From: a virus
DNA: 25,172 nt
Strand: one strand, 5' to 3'
Virus record (IMG/VR): IMGVR_UViG_3300026077_000026
Location: 1-25,172 of that record
Shown here: positions 1-11,000 of the stretch, in pieces
Position numbering within the stretch: the stretch's first letter is position 1
Layout of the letters: every line of letters starts with the position of its first letter
Notes under the pieces: model-generated
Databases searched by the model: none
What the model saw: only the letters and a program-made list of their open reading frames with translations
Told to the model about the DNA's origin: nothing
Program-made: the position numbers and the translations under genes

Positions 1-3000
1 TATTTGGTTGATTTAAGGTTACTGGTTCATATCCCTGATCAATAAATGGTACTTCCCCACCACCAGCACTTGTTCCTGAAACTGTTCTAACTTGTCCTGA
101 AATTGTTGTGCTATCACTTGGTGTTAAAACACTAAATGATGGTATGACTGTGTTAAATTGATAGTTTTGAGAGGCAAAGATGTCACTTCCACCAACATTT
201 TGTTCTTTTGTGAAACTAACTTGACTATCACCATTTACTAGACCACCTCGATTAATTTCAAGATAATATGAATCAATATCTCTAGCATTACTCAAAGCAG
301 TGGTATTTGGCATATTATGATCATTATTAATTCTTGATAGATCAAAACCATTTAATTCATATTTACGAGTAATATCGTTGACATTATGTGTTCTTACAAT
401 GGTTCCATCAACACCTCTTGTTCCAATACCTAATTGATTTGTTAAAACACTATTATAGAAAATAATTTCATTGTTTATCTTAATAAATCCTTGTGAAGTA
501 GATATTCCATTAAATGTTGCATATGCTGTTGTATTTGCAACTGATATGACTTGAGCATCAACATCTAAGAAATCAGTAAGTAAAACTGATTCTGTATCAG
601 GTTCAATATTTGCAAGAGTGACTACGTTAGTATCAGCCTGCATACCATGATTATATTGCTGAACTTCAATTACGTTTCCTGCATACTTATCATCATAAAT
701 TGCTGATGATGTGATAGTTGTACTACCATATGAAGTTGCAGTGCTTCCTTCATAAACAACAAGTGCTTGTCCTGAAGTAAATTCTTCACCCTGAACATTG
801 TTTAAGTATAGAGTACTTCTTCCACTCAATGCTGTGACTGTAATAGATGCACCAGAACCTTTAATTACATTACTTGTTGTGATGCCTAATTGATCTCCCA
901 CAACGTATCCAGAACCACCTGTGTTGCTTGTTAAACTAATTGATGATACTTGCCCTGAACTATTTGTAGCAACAGTTGCAGTCGCACCTGTGCCTCTTCC
1001 AGTAATTGCAAATAATGGAACATTATTATAAGTTTGACTTGCATCAAAACCTACACCACTATTTGTTACTGCAAAGGTGTTTATTGGTCCTCCAACTTGT
1101 TCAATATATCCTTGAATTGCAGTTGCTGATGTTGAATCACTTACCTGAACACCTAATCCCAATTTTGCAATAGTACTTGCATGAGTTGTAGTTGTAATAC
1201 CAACTTTTAATTTTCTTGGTAAAGTTCTAATTGCATTTGGAAGTAATCTTTCAATAATGCTACTATTTTTCTCTAATTTTGGATTATAGAAGAATGCAGT
1301 TCCTGGTGTAGTTGAGAATTGTGCCTTACGTAATTTGAATTTAAGATCTTCAAACTGGCTAGGTGTCCAGATAGTACCATTCTGCGATTTGAATAAACTA
1401 CCACCAACATACTGACGAGTTACAACAACAGATTCAGCATCAGGTAAACTCTGTGTATTGACTGTTCTTTCACCCATCTGGGCAATCCATGCTTCATAAT
1501 TATTAGTTGTTGGAGCAAGAAGAACTACACAATATTCTCTATCAGGTTCAAGATAAACAGGAGATGGGAATTTTACTCTTGTGGGTATTTCTGCGTTATT
1601 TGATACGTTAATTTGATTTGGATTAACAACAACACGAGCATAATCCTGAACGAGTGTGTTTGTTGGAAGACCCAACTCCATTGTTCTTAATTCAACTGTT
1701 AATTTTTCGTTAGGATCTTTATTACCAAAGAATAAATCAACAGCAGTTACAAATGCACCACTTTCATCTGTTGTAAATGACTGAGCAAGAGGGTCACATC
1801 TACGTCTTCTTCTTATTATTACTAAGGTATTTGTAAAGGTATCTACTATACCTTCTGCCTGATAAGTGGTTTCTCCTGAACTAATCAATAAACTGCCAGG
1901 TAGAGGTTCCGCATTTACTGAACTAGAAGTCAACTTAAATGTACTGATTCCTGTTCTAAATCTTAATGGTGGTGGTGGAGTTGTTAATGGATCTCTAAAG
2001 AAGAATGATCCATAAAGATCACCAAATGTGTCTGCAACTAATCTTACATCTGTTACAGATGCTTGTGCACCACTACTCTGACCTAATAAAGTAACATCAC
2101 TTGTTGGAATATATCCAAAGAATCTTCCTTGTGCTTCATCTGCCAACGATAAAACGTCAATATTCAAAACACTTGTTGATGCGGAATATACAGAACCAAG
2201 TGATACTGATGTATTAAATGGATTTGCATTAAATGTTTCAGAAGGAGAATTTATATCTCCTAACTTATGATCTTGTTGAGCAATTCTGAATATTGCAACA
2301 CGAGCACCTGTTGAATCATATGCTTCTACTGTTTCACCTTTTTGAAATATTCCATTTGTCATAGAAATTTCAAGTAATTTTGGAACAAGATCAATACCAC
2401 TAACACTATCAAAGAATGGATAGAATCTAGCAACTGGTCTTAATCCATTTGCTGTAAAAGCAACGTTTCTAGATCTTATATGAGTATCGGGTTCTGAATT
2501 AGTTAATACTCTATCAATGAATCTTCGATTGCGATTTCCTTGTGTTCTTCTTACAGTACCACCATCAACTTCTACATTTCTAACCCAACTATCAGCAAAT
2601 GGTTTTAATTCAATATTACCAACAAATTCAACCATATTGAATGGGTTGACATTCTCTACTCTAGATGCTAATGGTTGATTTATCCAATCTACTTCTTCAT
2701 AATTTAAAGTGATTAAATCACCTGTTTTCTTAACATTAGTATCTAATAATTCAAGATCCTGTGAGAAATCAGCAGTATCAACATTAGTTGTTAGATCCAA
2801 AGCTAATTCTGGTTTCATAGACCAGAAATCTAATGGAACATTTAATTCTCTATCATCAGAATTGACAGTAATTTTACAATCTGGATCATTAGTGTCTAAA
2901 AGATCTATATTTTTGAAATCATCAACAAAAAATCCAGTTTTAAATCTTGATAATCCATCAAAATCTTGAACCTGTAGAGTTTTTGTATCAAGTTCTAATA

Positions 3001-6000
3001 AACTTAAAGAAGTAATTTCTTCTAAAGTATCAATTCTATCTTCAAGTCTACCAATGTCTTTCATTGTATATCTAACATTATCAGTAACCCGTACAATTGC
3101 ATCATCAGGGTTATAAAGATAAGCAGGTAATTGTATTGTTGCAATCTCCATTGCATTTTCAGATATTGCAGGAGTTACTGGATCAGTTGACGATGTTCCT
3201 TGAATTACTGATAGATTTCCTAAAATATCTAAAACGACTCTATCGTTTCTAGGTAAGTAGAAATTATATCCAATAATTGAACTTTCATTTGGTGTTACAA
3301 TAAATGATGGATTAAAAGTATTTGCAAAATTTCTATTTTTAAAAGCAAATGGTGATTCTGAACCACTATAAGTATCAACTCTTGGTCTAAAATCAATAGT
3401 ATCAGTTGATCTTAAATTATTTTTCAATAAAGGAACATCATGTGAGAATCTTTCCTCATCATATGAAGCAACTGTATAAAAATCTCCACTATCATTACCA
3501 GGTACTTGATACTTATCAAAAACAATTAAAACCTTTCTAGTTGCAGGTGGGAAATTGACCCTTCTTACAATTCGAGAATAATCGTAGAATTGTTCTCTTT
3601 GACCTTTATCAAGTTCAAATCTATTTGTAATATTTAAATAATTTCCAACAGTTATAACCTGCAATGTTGTAGATATATTTGATTCATCAAAATTGCAAAC
3701 TTCACCAATTGTGAATTTAGATGGTGTTAAATATGCTATCTCAACCTCTGTTGCAGATATTAAACCTGTTATCTGTGCAACAGCATCACTACTATCACCA
3801 GTTATTCTTTCACCAACTATTGCTGTTGTATTTAAATTTAAACCACTAGGGAAAATTAATCTATCAAGTGTTGGTGAATTTGAATTTATTGATTCAAAAA
3901 CTCCTATAATTTTTGCTACATCAGGTACGTTCAAAGATATTTCTCTATCTTCTACTCTTAATCCATAACCAGTTGCCTTATCCATCCCTGTAAGAGTTGT
4001 ATTAATTCCAACAGCGGTTTTAAGAATTTCTATTTTTTCACTTCTTATATAATTTTTTACCTTACTCTTCAATGATTGTTTTTTAAGTGTAGCACTTACA
4101 ACAACATTTGATTGACTGGCTGTTAATCCATTAATAGTAACAGTCTGACCGTCCGAACCTAAAACAAATTGATCTGCTGTTAAATCTTCAATTGTTCCAT
4201 TTGAATAATGAACTGAATACCTTTCAGCATCAAATCCTTCATAAAATGCACTTGAAATACCACTAGCAGCAAGATCAAATGTTAGTACACCAGATCCATC
4301 AGTAGTTTCACCAGTTATGTTTTTACCAACTATTAAATTAGAAGTTGATAAATCTATATCTGATACATTTTTATTTCCTAATTCAGCATATAATCCCTTA
4401 TTTTCATTTAGATTTATGTTAGGAACACCAAATGCGAAAGTTGTAGTTGTTAGTGTGGTTGGAACTGCACCATTACATACACCTGCTATACTAGCTACAG
4501 ATCCTACAGTTATTGAAAGTCCGTCCGTAGATACACTTGTAACTCTATTAAATCTTTCTGTTGCCTCATCTGGTAATTGATACCTTATAATTGTATCTGT
4601 TTTAATACCAGTAAAACTTCTACCAGCACATGTAGCAACACCAGTTACACCAATATTTAATTTATCTACAATACTAAAACCAGTTGGTATTCTGCTTTGT
4701 AGAACTGTATCTGCAACAAAATCAGATGCATATCCAGATACAGAAGATGCATCTTGATAAACTGATTTAACATCTTGTATTCCAAAAGTTCTAACTGTTT
4801 GAATAGATCTTGATATTTCTGGATCTTCATTGATAATTATCTGCTCACCCTGTACGAATACACCAGTAACTTGAGTTAATTTAACAACCGTGCTACCACC
4901 ACCTGCAGCTGTCGCATATCCAGTTGCACCACTACTTAATCCTCTTACAAATGAAGTGTCGGGAAGTTGTGCATTACTAACTGATGCATTAAGTACTAAA
5001 CGAGTAAATGTTTGTAAATCAAATAAATGTAAATCCCATTCAGTTGTATCTCCAGAATAAGATGCATTAGATACAGCAAATGAATAAACTCTTGCTTGAC
5101 CTACTAATTCACCTGTTCCAGCAGTATTTGAACCAGTTCTTTGATTGTATAACTCAACAAATTTAGTGTCATAATTGATATTGCAAGCAGGAACACCAAA
5201 AGCATTATTAACTCTTAAAATAGTTCCCATTTGATATGGAACTAATGAGGATCCTACTGTTTGCTTATCTCTTGGTTTGTTTACATCTATGATTGATGTT
5301 CCACCCAAATCAATATCATAACCCTTTACATATGCTTTTCCAGGTGATACTTTAACACACATTAAATCATCGTCTGGAATATTTTGTTGATCTGTTACTT
5401 CATTTGATCTAAAAATACCTTCATTAGATATACCATCATTCAATGAATTAAAGACTTTAACATCAAACTGATCAACAGAATAGTTTCCAGATTCATCAAA
5501 TGTTCTTTCAGCAAAATAATCTCTTATGAGTGAATAATCTGATTTTTTAACAATTTTTTTAATTTCACCATCATCTACTCTTAAAAGTTCAATAAAGTTT
5601 GTATCATTAAAGTCAGATAAACTTTTCTTTCCTAATGTTGTAGTTATTTTTAATCTATCTGCGCCTGGTGCAGCAAAGTTTGAAAATCCTCTTGCATTAT
5701 CATAAAGAGAATCATCGTTTTTAGCAGTAATTACCTGTTCATCAATATTTAAACCAACTCTGTATGATGGTGTATTAGAATAGGGGTCTAAAACAATTTT
5801 ATCAGTTGATACGTCTACAAAAGTCCCTCTAATAAAATATGTTCCAGAAGATATTCCTACTGCAGATCCTATCGCAGAAGCATTAGTATCAACTAATGTA
5901 AGAACTGTTTCTCCCTCATTAATTGCAGTATTACCATAAACAAACGATTCTTGAACTATTAATCTTTCACCATCTTCTAAATTTGATATTTCATTATTAT

Positions 6001-6409
6001 TTCCAGATTCTAAGTACTGAACATATATTGTTAAATCATCCAGTCCTGCATTAGTACCACCTAATTCGTAACTATCAATAGTTAAAATAATACCAGAAGT
6101 TTGACCTTTTAATCTTAATCCTATTAACTGATCCAAATATAATGTAACTGGAATACCTAAGTGATCGTCTAATATCCTTACTGAATGGTATTGAGAGTCA
6201 TAGTTAATATTACCAGGTATCACCATAGACCCATCTTTAAAGATGTGACTACCAAATGATTCAATTTGATTTTGTAAGGAAGATTGTAGAGTTGTTAATT
6301 CTCTTGCTTGAACAGGAAATCCTGGTTTAAATAGGACTCTGTAAAATTTGTCTTCCTTATTAAAATCATCATAATAAGGACTTATATTTAAATTCGTTTT
6401 TTGTGGCAT
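1..6409 (-). CDS. DUF4815-type baseplate/tail structural protein, C-terminus beyond the window
   Basis: The frame opens with ATG at 6409, three bases after the gp8 stop, and stays open to base 1, giving at least 2136 residues; the stop is outside the window. The N-terminus (residues 12-65) has the signature of DUF4815 proteins in T4-like marine phages: a YYDDF start, FKPGFPVQARELTTLQS at 27-43 and a DGSMVIPG segment near 60. A GKAYVKGYDIDL element (about 345-370) and a DFRPRV element (about 1005) also fit that family. Five arginines (1533-1537) precede CDPLAQSF, which opens a beta-rich region ending near 1645 that resembles carbohydrate-binding-like folds. A pair of glycine-tyrosine repeat modules lies near 1780 and 1830, and a module with a GTRG...GT...H pattern near 1970-2015. 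It is probably a structural part of the baseplate periphery or a fibre-like protein, judged by position after gp8 and composition. The exact role is inferred; gp9/gp10-like function is possible but I see no clear T4 match. Confidence 0.85.
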   Translation of the reverse strand, partial: MPQKTNLNISPYYDDFNKEDKFYRVLFKPGFPVQARELTTLQSSLQNQIESFGSHIFKDGSMVIPGNINYDSQYHSVRILDDHLGIPVTLYLDQLIGLRLKGQTSGIILTIDSYELGGTNAGLDDLTIYVQYLESGNNNEISNLEDGERLIVQESFVYGNTAINEGETVLTLVDTNASAIGSAVGISSGTYFIRGTFVDVSTDKIVLDPYSNTPSYRVGLNIDEQVITAKNDDSLYDNARGFSNFAAPGADRLKITTTLGKKSLSDFNDTNFIELLRVDDGEIKKIVKKSDYSLIRDYFAERTFDESGNYSVDQFDVKVFNSLNDGISNEGIFRSNEVTDQQNIPDDDLMCVKVSPGKAYVKGYDIDLGGTSIIDVNKPRDKQTVGSSLVPYQMGTILRVNNAFGVPACNINYDTKFVELYNQRTGSNTAGTGELVGQARVYSFAVSNASYSGDTTEWDLHLFDLQTFTRLVLNASVSNAQLPDTSFVRGLSSGATGYATAAGGGSTVVKLTQVTGVFVQGEQIIINEDPEISRSIQTVRTFGIQDVKSVYQDASSVSGYASDFVADTVLQSRIPTGFSIVDKLNIGVTGVATCAGRSFTGIKTDTIIRYQLPDEATERFNRVTSVSTDGLSITVGSVASIAGVCNGAVPTTLTTTTFAFGVPNINLNENKGLYAELGNKNVSDIDLSTSNLIVGKNITGETTDGSGVLTFDLAASGISSAFYEGFDAERYSVHYSNGTIEDLTADQFVLGSDGQTVTINGLTASQSNVVVSATLKKQSLKSKVKNYIRSEKIEILKTAVGINTTLTGMDKATGYGLRVEDREISLNVPDVAKIIGVFESINSNSPTLDRLIFPSGLNLNTTAIVGERITGDSSDAVAQITGLISATEVEIAYLTPSKFTIGEVCNFDESNISTTLQVITVGNYLNITNRFELDKGQREQFYDYSRIVRRVNFPPATRKVLIVFDKYQVPGNDSGDFYTVASYDEERFSHDVPLLKNNLRSTDTIDFRPRVDTYSGSESPFAFKNRNFANTFNPSFIVTPNESSIIGYNFYLPRNDRVVLDILGNLSVIQGTSSTDPVTPAISENAMEIATIQLPAYLYNPDDAIVRVTDNVRYTMKDIGRLEDRIDTLEEITSLSLLELDTKTLQVQDFDGLSRFKTGFFVDDFKNIDLLDTNDPDCKITVNSDDRELNVPLDFWSMKPELALDLTTNVDTADFSQDLELLDTNVKKTGDLITLNYEEVDWINQPLASRVENVNPFNMVEFVGNIELKPFADSWVRNVEVDGGTVRRTQGNRNRRFIDRVLTNSEPDTHIRSRNVAFTANGLRPVARFYPFFDSVSGIDLVPKLLEISMTNGIFQKGETVEAYDSTGARVAIFRIAQQDHKLGDINSPSETFNANPFNTSVSLGSVYSASTSVLNIDVLSLADEAQGRFFGYIPTSDVTLLGQSSGAQASVTDVRLVADTFGDLYGSFFFRDPLTTPPPPLRFRTGISTFKLTSSSVNAEPLPGSLLISSGETTYQAEGIVDTFTNTLVIIRRRRRCDPLAQSFTTDESGAFVTAVDLFFGNKDPNEKLTVELRTMELGLPTNTLVQDYARVVVNPNQINVSNNAEIPTRVKFPSPVYLEPDREYCVVLLAPTTNNYEAWIAQMGERTVNTQSLPDAESVVVTRQYVGGSLFKSQNGTIWTPSQFEDLKFKLRKAQFSTTPGTAFFYNPKLEKNSSIIERLLPNAIRTLPRKLKVGITTTTHASTIAKLGLGVQVSDSTSATAIQGYIEQVGGPINTFAVTNSGVGFDASQTYNNVPLFAITGRGTGATATVATNSSGQVSSISLTSNTGGSGYVVGDQLGITTSNVIKGSGASITVTALSGRSTLYLNNVQGEEFTSGQALVVYEGSTATSYGSTTITSSAIYDDKYAGNVIEVQQYNHGMQADTNVVTLANIEPDTESVLLTDFLDVDAQVISVANTTAYATFNGISTSQGFIKINNEIIFYNSVLTNQLGIGTRGVDGTIVRTHNVNDITRKYELNGFDLSRINNDHNMPNTTALSNARDIDSYYLEINRGGLVNGDSQVSFTKEQNVGGSDIFASQNYQFNTVIPSFSVLTPSDSTTISGQVRTVSGTSAGGGEVPFIDQGYEPVTLNQPN

Positions 6410-6412
6410 TTT

Positions 6413-7981
6413 TTAAAATTCCAAGATGATTTTAATGTCTTCCTTCTGTCTAGCGTTTCTAGTCACCAGTGGTCGGTTGTCTAAGTAAATTATTTCACCC
6501 GACTTTTTATTTATCTCAGGAGATGCAAGACCATTTGTGAAGTTGACTCCTAATGATATAACTTTATTACCAGTTGGATTAGTGCTTATTCCAGTAAAGT
6601 TTTGATCTACAGTAGCATTAAATCCACTTGTGGGTGCAATTATACTCTCTGCTGATGATTCAAACTGTAAAACTTTAGATCCAGTTGTAATTCCAACATA
6701 ATCAGTTTGATCTGAAGTAGTTTGATTAAAGAATAATGATCTATCCTGATAAAATTTAATTACATTTGTATCAGTATCATAAGAAACAATGTATCCCTCT
6801 GCTGTTCCACCAGTAACTGTTTGTTTAATTTTTTCTCCTATAGTAGGAGTTCCAGTTGGAGAAACAATTTTTATTGCATTAACTGATGAAAAATCATTTG
6901 CAGTAAAAACAGATGTAGATCCAATAGATGTTGGATTTTTGATTATACTAATTTGAGCAAATTTAGTATCTGTTGGAAAATCTTTTGTTGAATCATCAAA
7001 TCTTGCATAAACTAATATTTTATCAGTTCCCAATTCGTTATATAAATCAAAACCATGTCCTCTTGATGGTGGAATAATAGGTATTAATTTAGCAAAATTA
7101 CCAACAGATACACCTGAATTACCAAGTGGACCTAAATCAACCATTCCATATGTGTACCCCTGACCACCAGAAGAAACTGCTGTTTTTATTATTTTACCAT
7201 TACTATCAGTGTCAATAATAACTTTACCACCTGTTCCATCTCCAACGATATCAACCTCTCTACCAACAATATTTTGGGAATATCCAAAACCTGGTTTATC
7301 AATATAAACTTTTTTAATCTGGTTATTATTAATAGTGGAATCACCATTTTCTCTAACAGATTGTATTTGAGTTTCAGATGAGGATGACCAATTACTAGGA
7401 ACTGAAATATATTCCGTAGAATCAAATTTTATAATATCACTTGGAGGAACAGTAAATAGATATTTCCAAATATATCCATCACCACTCTCACCTGCTCTTG
7501 ATGGTTCTAAATCTGTAAATAAAGGTTCATCTTGTGATGCATTTCCAGTTGAACTAATACCAGAAGAACCATTATCAATACAAACATATACATCAAAATT
7601 TTTGTTTATTACATAATAACTTGAATCATATAGTCTTGTTGAGTTTGTAATTGGTGAAGGATTTGTGACACTATAGTCATGACGATAGATTTCATATCTT
7701 GTTCCTTGAGTCCAATTTCTTCTTGTTATTAACCTTCTTATATTTGCACTAGTAACCTTCTTACCAAATATTGTCGTATCACCAGAATGATCTATGTAAT
7801 TAAAATTATCTGTTGGATTAGGTGTATCAGTATTCCACGTTGTGGTTCTACCAAAACCAACTGCAAGTGTTGGATTAGCTAAACCTAATGTAATATAATA
7901 AGAATTTGCAGAGTCATCCACTGTCTCTACAAAATTATTTGCATTTAGAATTCTAAATTGATCTGTTACAATTGCAGCCAT
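6413..7981 (-). CDS. 8: Baseplate wedge protein gp8 homologue, enlarged by repeat insertions
   Basis: This 522-residue protein is the homologue of T4 gp8, a wedge subunit that dimerises and binds gp7 in the baseplate. Matches to remembered T4 gp8 run along its length: AIVTDQFR at the start, a RRNW...TRYEIY segment (about 87-98), GDGYIWKYLFTVPP (about 167-180), AQISIIKNP (about 340) and a C-terminus SGEIIYLDNRP...IKIILEF that parallels T4 SGEMIYMENRP...INILFTF. T4 gp8 is 334 residues, so this one carries nearly 190 extra. Most of the extra lies between the GDGYIWKYLF and ISIIKNP segments and again between ISIIKNP and the C-terminus; the first insertion holds two glycine-tyrosine modules (KPGFGY near 230, GGQGY near 270) like those in the neighbouring giant protein. 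The gene begins 26 bases after the giant gene's stop, behind an exact late promoter box. Start codon is the ATG giving MAAIVT. Confidence 0.93.
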   Translation of the reverse strand: MAAIVTDQFRILNANNFVETVDDSANSYYITLGLANPTLAVGFGRTTTWNTDTPNPTDNFNYIDHSGDTTIFGKKVTSANIRRLITRRNWTQGTRYEIYRHDYSVTNPSPITNSTRLYDSSYYVINKNFDVYVCIDNGSSGISSTGNASQDEPLFTDLEPSRAGESGDGYIWKYLFTVPPSDIIKFDSTEYISVPSNWSSSSETQIQSVRENGDSTINNNQIKKVYIDKPGFGYSQNIVGREVDIVGDGTGGKVIIDTDSNGKIIKTAVSSGGQGYTYGMVDLGPLGNSGVSVGNFAKLIPIIPPSRGHGFDLYNELGTDKILVYARFDDSTKDFPTDTKFAQISIIKNPTSIGSTSVFTANDFSSVNAIKIVSPTGTPTIGEKIKQTVTGGTAEGYIVSYDTDTNVIKFYQDRSLFFNQTTSDQTDYVGITTGSKVLQFESSAESIIAPTSGFNATVDQNFTGISTNPTGNKVISLGVNFTNGLASPEINKKSGEIIYLDNRPLVTRNARQKEDIKIILEF

Positions 7982-7999
7982 ATCATTAGCTTTTTTCTA

Positions 8000-8007
8000 T
8001 ATTTATA
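8000..8007 (-). promoter_or_regulatory. T4-type late promoter box (TATAAATA) before gp8
   Basis: On the minus strand the sequence reads TATAAATA, an exact match to the T4 late promoter consensus recognised by a gp55-type sigma factor with gp33/gp45. It begins immediately after the TAG stop of the giant gene (8010-8008) and ends 18 bases before the gp8 ATG, so a transcript would have a leader of only about a dozen bases. Exact match and placement in one of the few intergenic gaps make function likely; use of such boxes is known from T4 and reported for marine T4-like phages. Confidence 0.75.
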
Positions 8008-11000
8008 CTACCCAAGATCCTTTCTTAATGAACCATTGTCCCTAAGACCAAAATCTCTTCTCTGAATGGATGGGTAAGTCGTTAATCCAGAGTCTATTGT
8101 TAATCCAGTCACTCCTATTGATACGGGATTTGAACCTCTAGTAAATCCAGAGAATCTTCCCCAAGAGAAACCACCGATTGTTGAACCAGAAGTCTCTATA
8201 CCAGTAGTATTAACACCAGTCATTATATTACATGTAATAATACCAACACCAGAGTTAAAGGCATTTATAAAGTAGATATTATCAACACATGTGGTTCCAG
8301 TTGCAACAACAGTGGAATTATCACTCACAACTGAGGTAACACCATGTCCAACTTGTGTTCCAAATATGTATATAGGATATCCAACTTTTAGATCTGTAAC
8401 AACTGAATTTGGATTATTTGTTAAATCAGCACTTATATTAAATTTAAGTGCTGTTGGATGTCCTATTCCACCAGTGACACCTATACCTGTGATTGCACCA
8501 TCAAATCCCTGAACGGTGGTAATTGTATCAATCTCTTCTTTTACTGCGTTTGGAAGTGGTGCCAAAACTTGAGGAACAGCAAGATGTGTATATCCAAATC
8601 CTGGATTTGTTATTGTAGTTCCTGTTATTACTCCATTAGTAATAGATGCGGTTGCAGTTGCAGTAGTTCCAATACCAACCCCTATTGCATGAGGAGCTGA
8701 AATTGAAATTGAAGTTGTAGATCCAACATAACCACTACCACCATTTGTAATAGCAAGTGATGATATTGTACCAGCAACCGAAACCACAGCAGTAAATCCA
8801 GCAGCAACAGGATTTGTTGATCCAACTATTAATCCACCAACACTACCAATTACTAAACTTGAAAAATCTTCTTCATAATTGAAGAATTTTGCATTATCAA
8901 CAAATAATTCATTGTCAGTAGTTGCTACATCATCAATTATTTTAGCAGTTGGATATACTTGAGATTCAATAGAGTCTCTAGATTTAGATACTATTTCACC
9001 ATTTACTTTTTTATCTGTCTTCTGCTTTATCCAATTAAATGGTTTATATGTTGTTTCATTTACTCCCAATCCAGTATAAAGGTTAGTTTCAACTTCATCA
9101 GATGCCAAAATATTAAATATGGTTCTTGGATCTTGAGATGTTGTTACTCCAATTTTATTTAATTGAACGACATCACCAGTTTTTATAGTAGGTGCTATTG
9201 ATGCTCCTGCAGAAACTTGAATTGAATCAACACCAGTTGTTCCTTTGTAGAAGAATATATCAATAATATCGTTAGGATCAGGTGCCTGTACAAACTCAAA
9301 TGATGAACCACCATCAAATGTATATGATTTACCTGGTTCTTGTATTACTCCATTTATGAATATGAGTAGTAAAGCATCAAGGTCAATAAGTGATGAATCT
9401 GGATTATCTGGATCTACTTCAAAACTCAATAAACTTGCATTGTATACGATTGGGAATCTAACTCTCTGACCATCTTGTAAATCTTTTATGGAATCAATAA
9501 AATCAAATTCTCCAAAGTTCCATGATGAGTATTGATCATTAAATACTTCAGTGACTGTTAATTCAAAATCATTTATTAATGATGAAGTATTTAAGAATCT
9601 ATCAGTAACTAATCCGACTGGTTTAAATACATCACCTAGTTTGAAGTTATATCCATTATTATTCAATTTAAAGTTAACAACTTCATATGATGTAGAACCT
9701 ATACCAACTGATGTATTAGCAGCTCCCACTTCAATATCTACAGTAACACCTGTTCCAGTGTCTGTTGTTGAACCTATTCCTCTTCTAGAAACCCCAACAA
9801 TTGGTAAATTTTCATAAGATGGTGCAGAAACTTGTATTTGTGGTTGTGTATAACCAGTACCTGCGTTATTAATATTAAATTTAAGAGCACCACCTGTTCC
9901 TGTATTTGTAATACCAACATTCACAGTAAATGTATTGGTTGTTTTTGAAGTAATTGCTAGAGTTGCATTATGTGCTGGATCTCCACCTGCTGAACTTGGA
10001 GTAGGACCAGAACGAGGATATGAATGATCTGTTGAGAAATTATCCTGTGCACATCTGAATACAAATGAATTTGTTGCAAGACCAACTGTATCACTTGTAG
10101 TCAAACCATGAGATGCTTTTGTAATTACTAAATCTCCTGTTGCTGGATCGTATGTAGCACCTGTAGGAGTAAGAGGAGAACCGCCAGTCACTGTAACTGC
10201 ATTAGTTGATGCACTTACAAATACATGAGTATTAGATACAACTTCTGCTGTAATATCTGCACTTGCACCATTTCCTGATAAATCAGTAACTGCAACAGAA
10301 ACTGGATTACGATATCCTGATCCAAATGTTAAATCAGCAAGATATTCAAATACAGTTCCATTTCCAACATAAGCACGAGATTGTGACTCAACACCAATAT
10401 CAGTTGTGAAGGTTGTTGCTGATAATATACCAGTTACACTAAAATCTCTATCATTTGGAATAGTTAAAGATGGATTAAATGTCATTCCATCTAATCTCAC
10501 AAATTCATTAATATTTCTAAATCCGTGATTACTTGAAGTAGTAATTTCAAGTTGACCTGTTAAATGATTAAATGATGCTGTACTAATACCAAATGAACTA
10601 CCAGTTGTTGAAAGACCAACAATTCCAACAATCGCACCACTTCCATTTGTAGTTGCTTTAACTTTTGCTGGTGCTAAGTTTGCAACACCTAATCCACCAG
10701 TTGAACCTAGTGATACAATAACACCACCTCTTGGTAGTTGATTCTGGTTTACATCTGTATCACTAACAATTTTCTGTCCATTAGATGATGTTATTCCAGT
10801 AAATATAACATTACTTGCTCCACCAGACTCTGCAAATTCATAATTATTTCCTAAGTTATTAAAGGTAGATGGTGTTTGGAATATTCCATTTAAGAGTAAT
10901 ATACTACTTCCTGTTTGAATACCAGATGTACTTGCACCTCCAACTCTTAATGGATGTGTTGCAGCTATTCCAGTAAATCCACCAGAAATATCATCAAATA

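Noticed and set aside
6508-6515. GATAAATA box inside the gp8 end, 99 bases before the DUF4815-type gene
   Set aside because: It lies in coding sequence (codons for E-I-N-K), and seven-base AT-only matches are expected by chance in DNA this AT-rich. It remains possible but unsupported.
7189-7425. Minus-strand frame of 78 residues within gp8
   Set aside because: Out-of-frame overlap with a confidently identified gp8; sequence is low-complexity Ile/Leu/Lys as expected from a shifted AT-rich frame.
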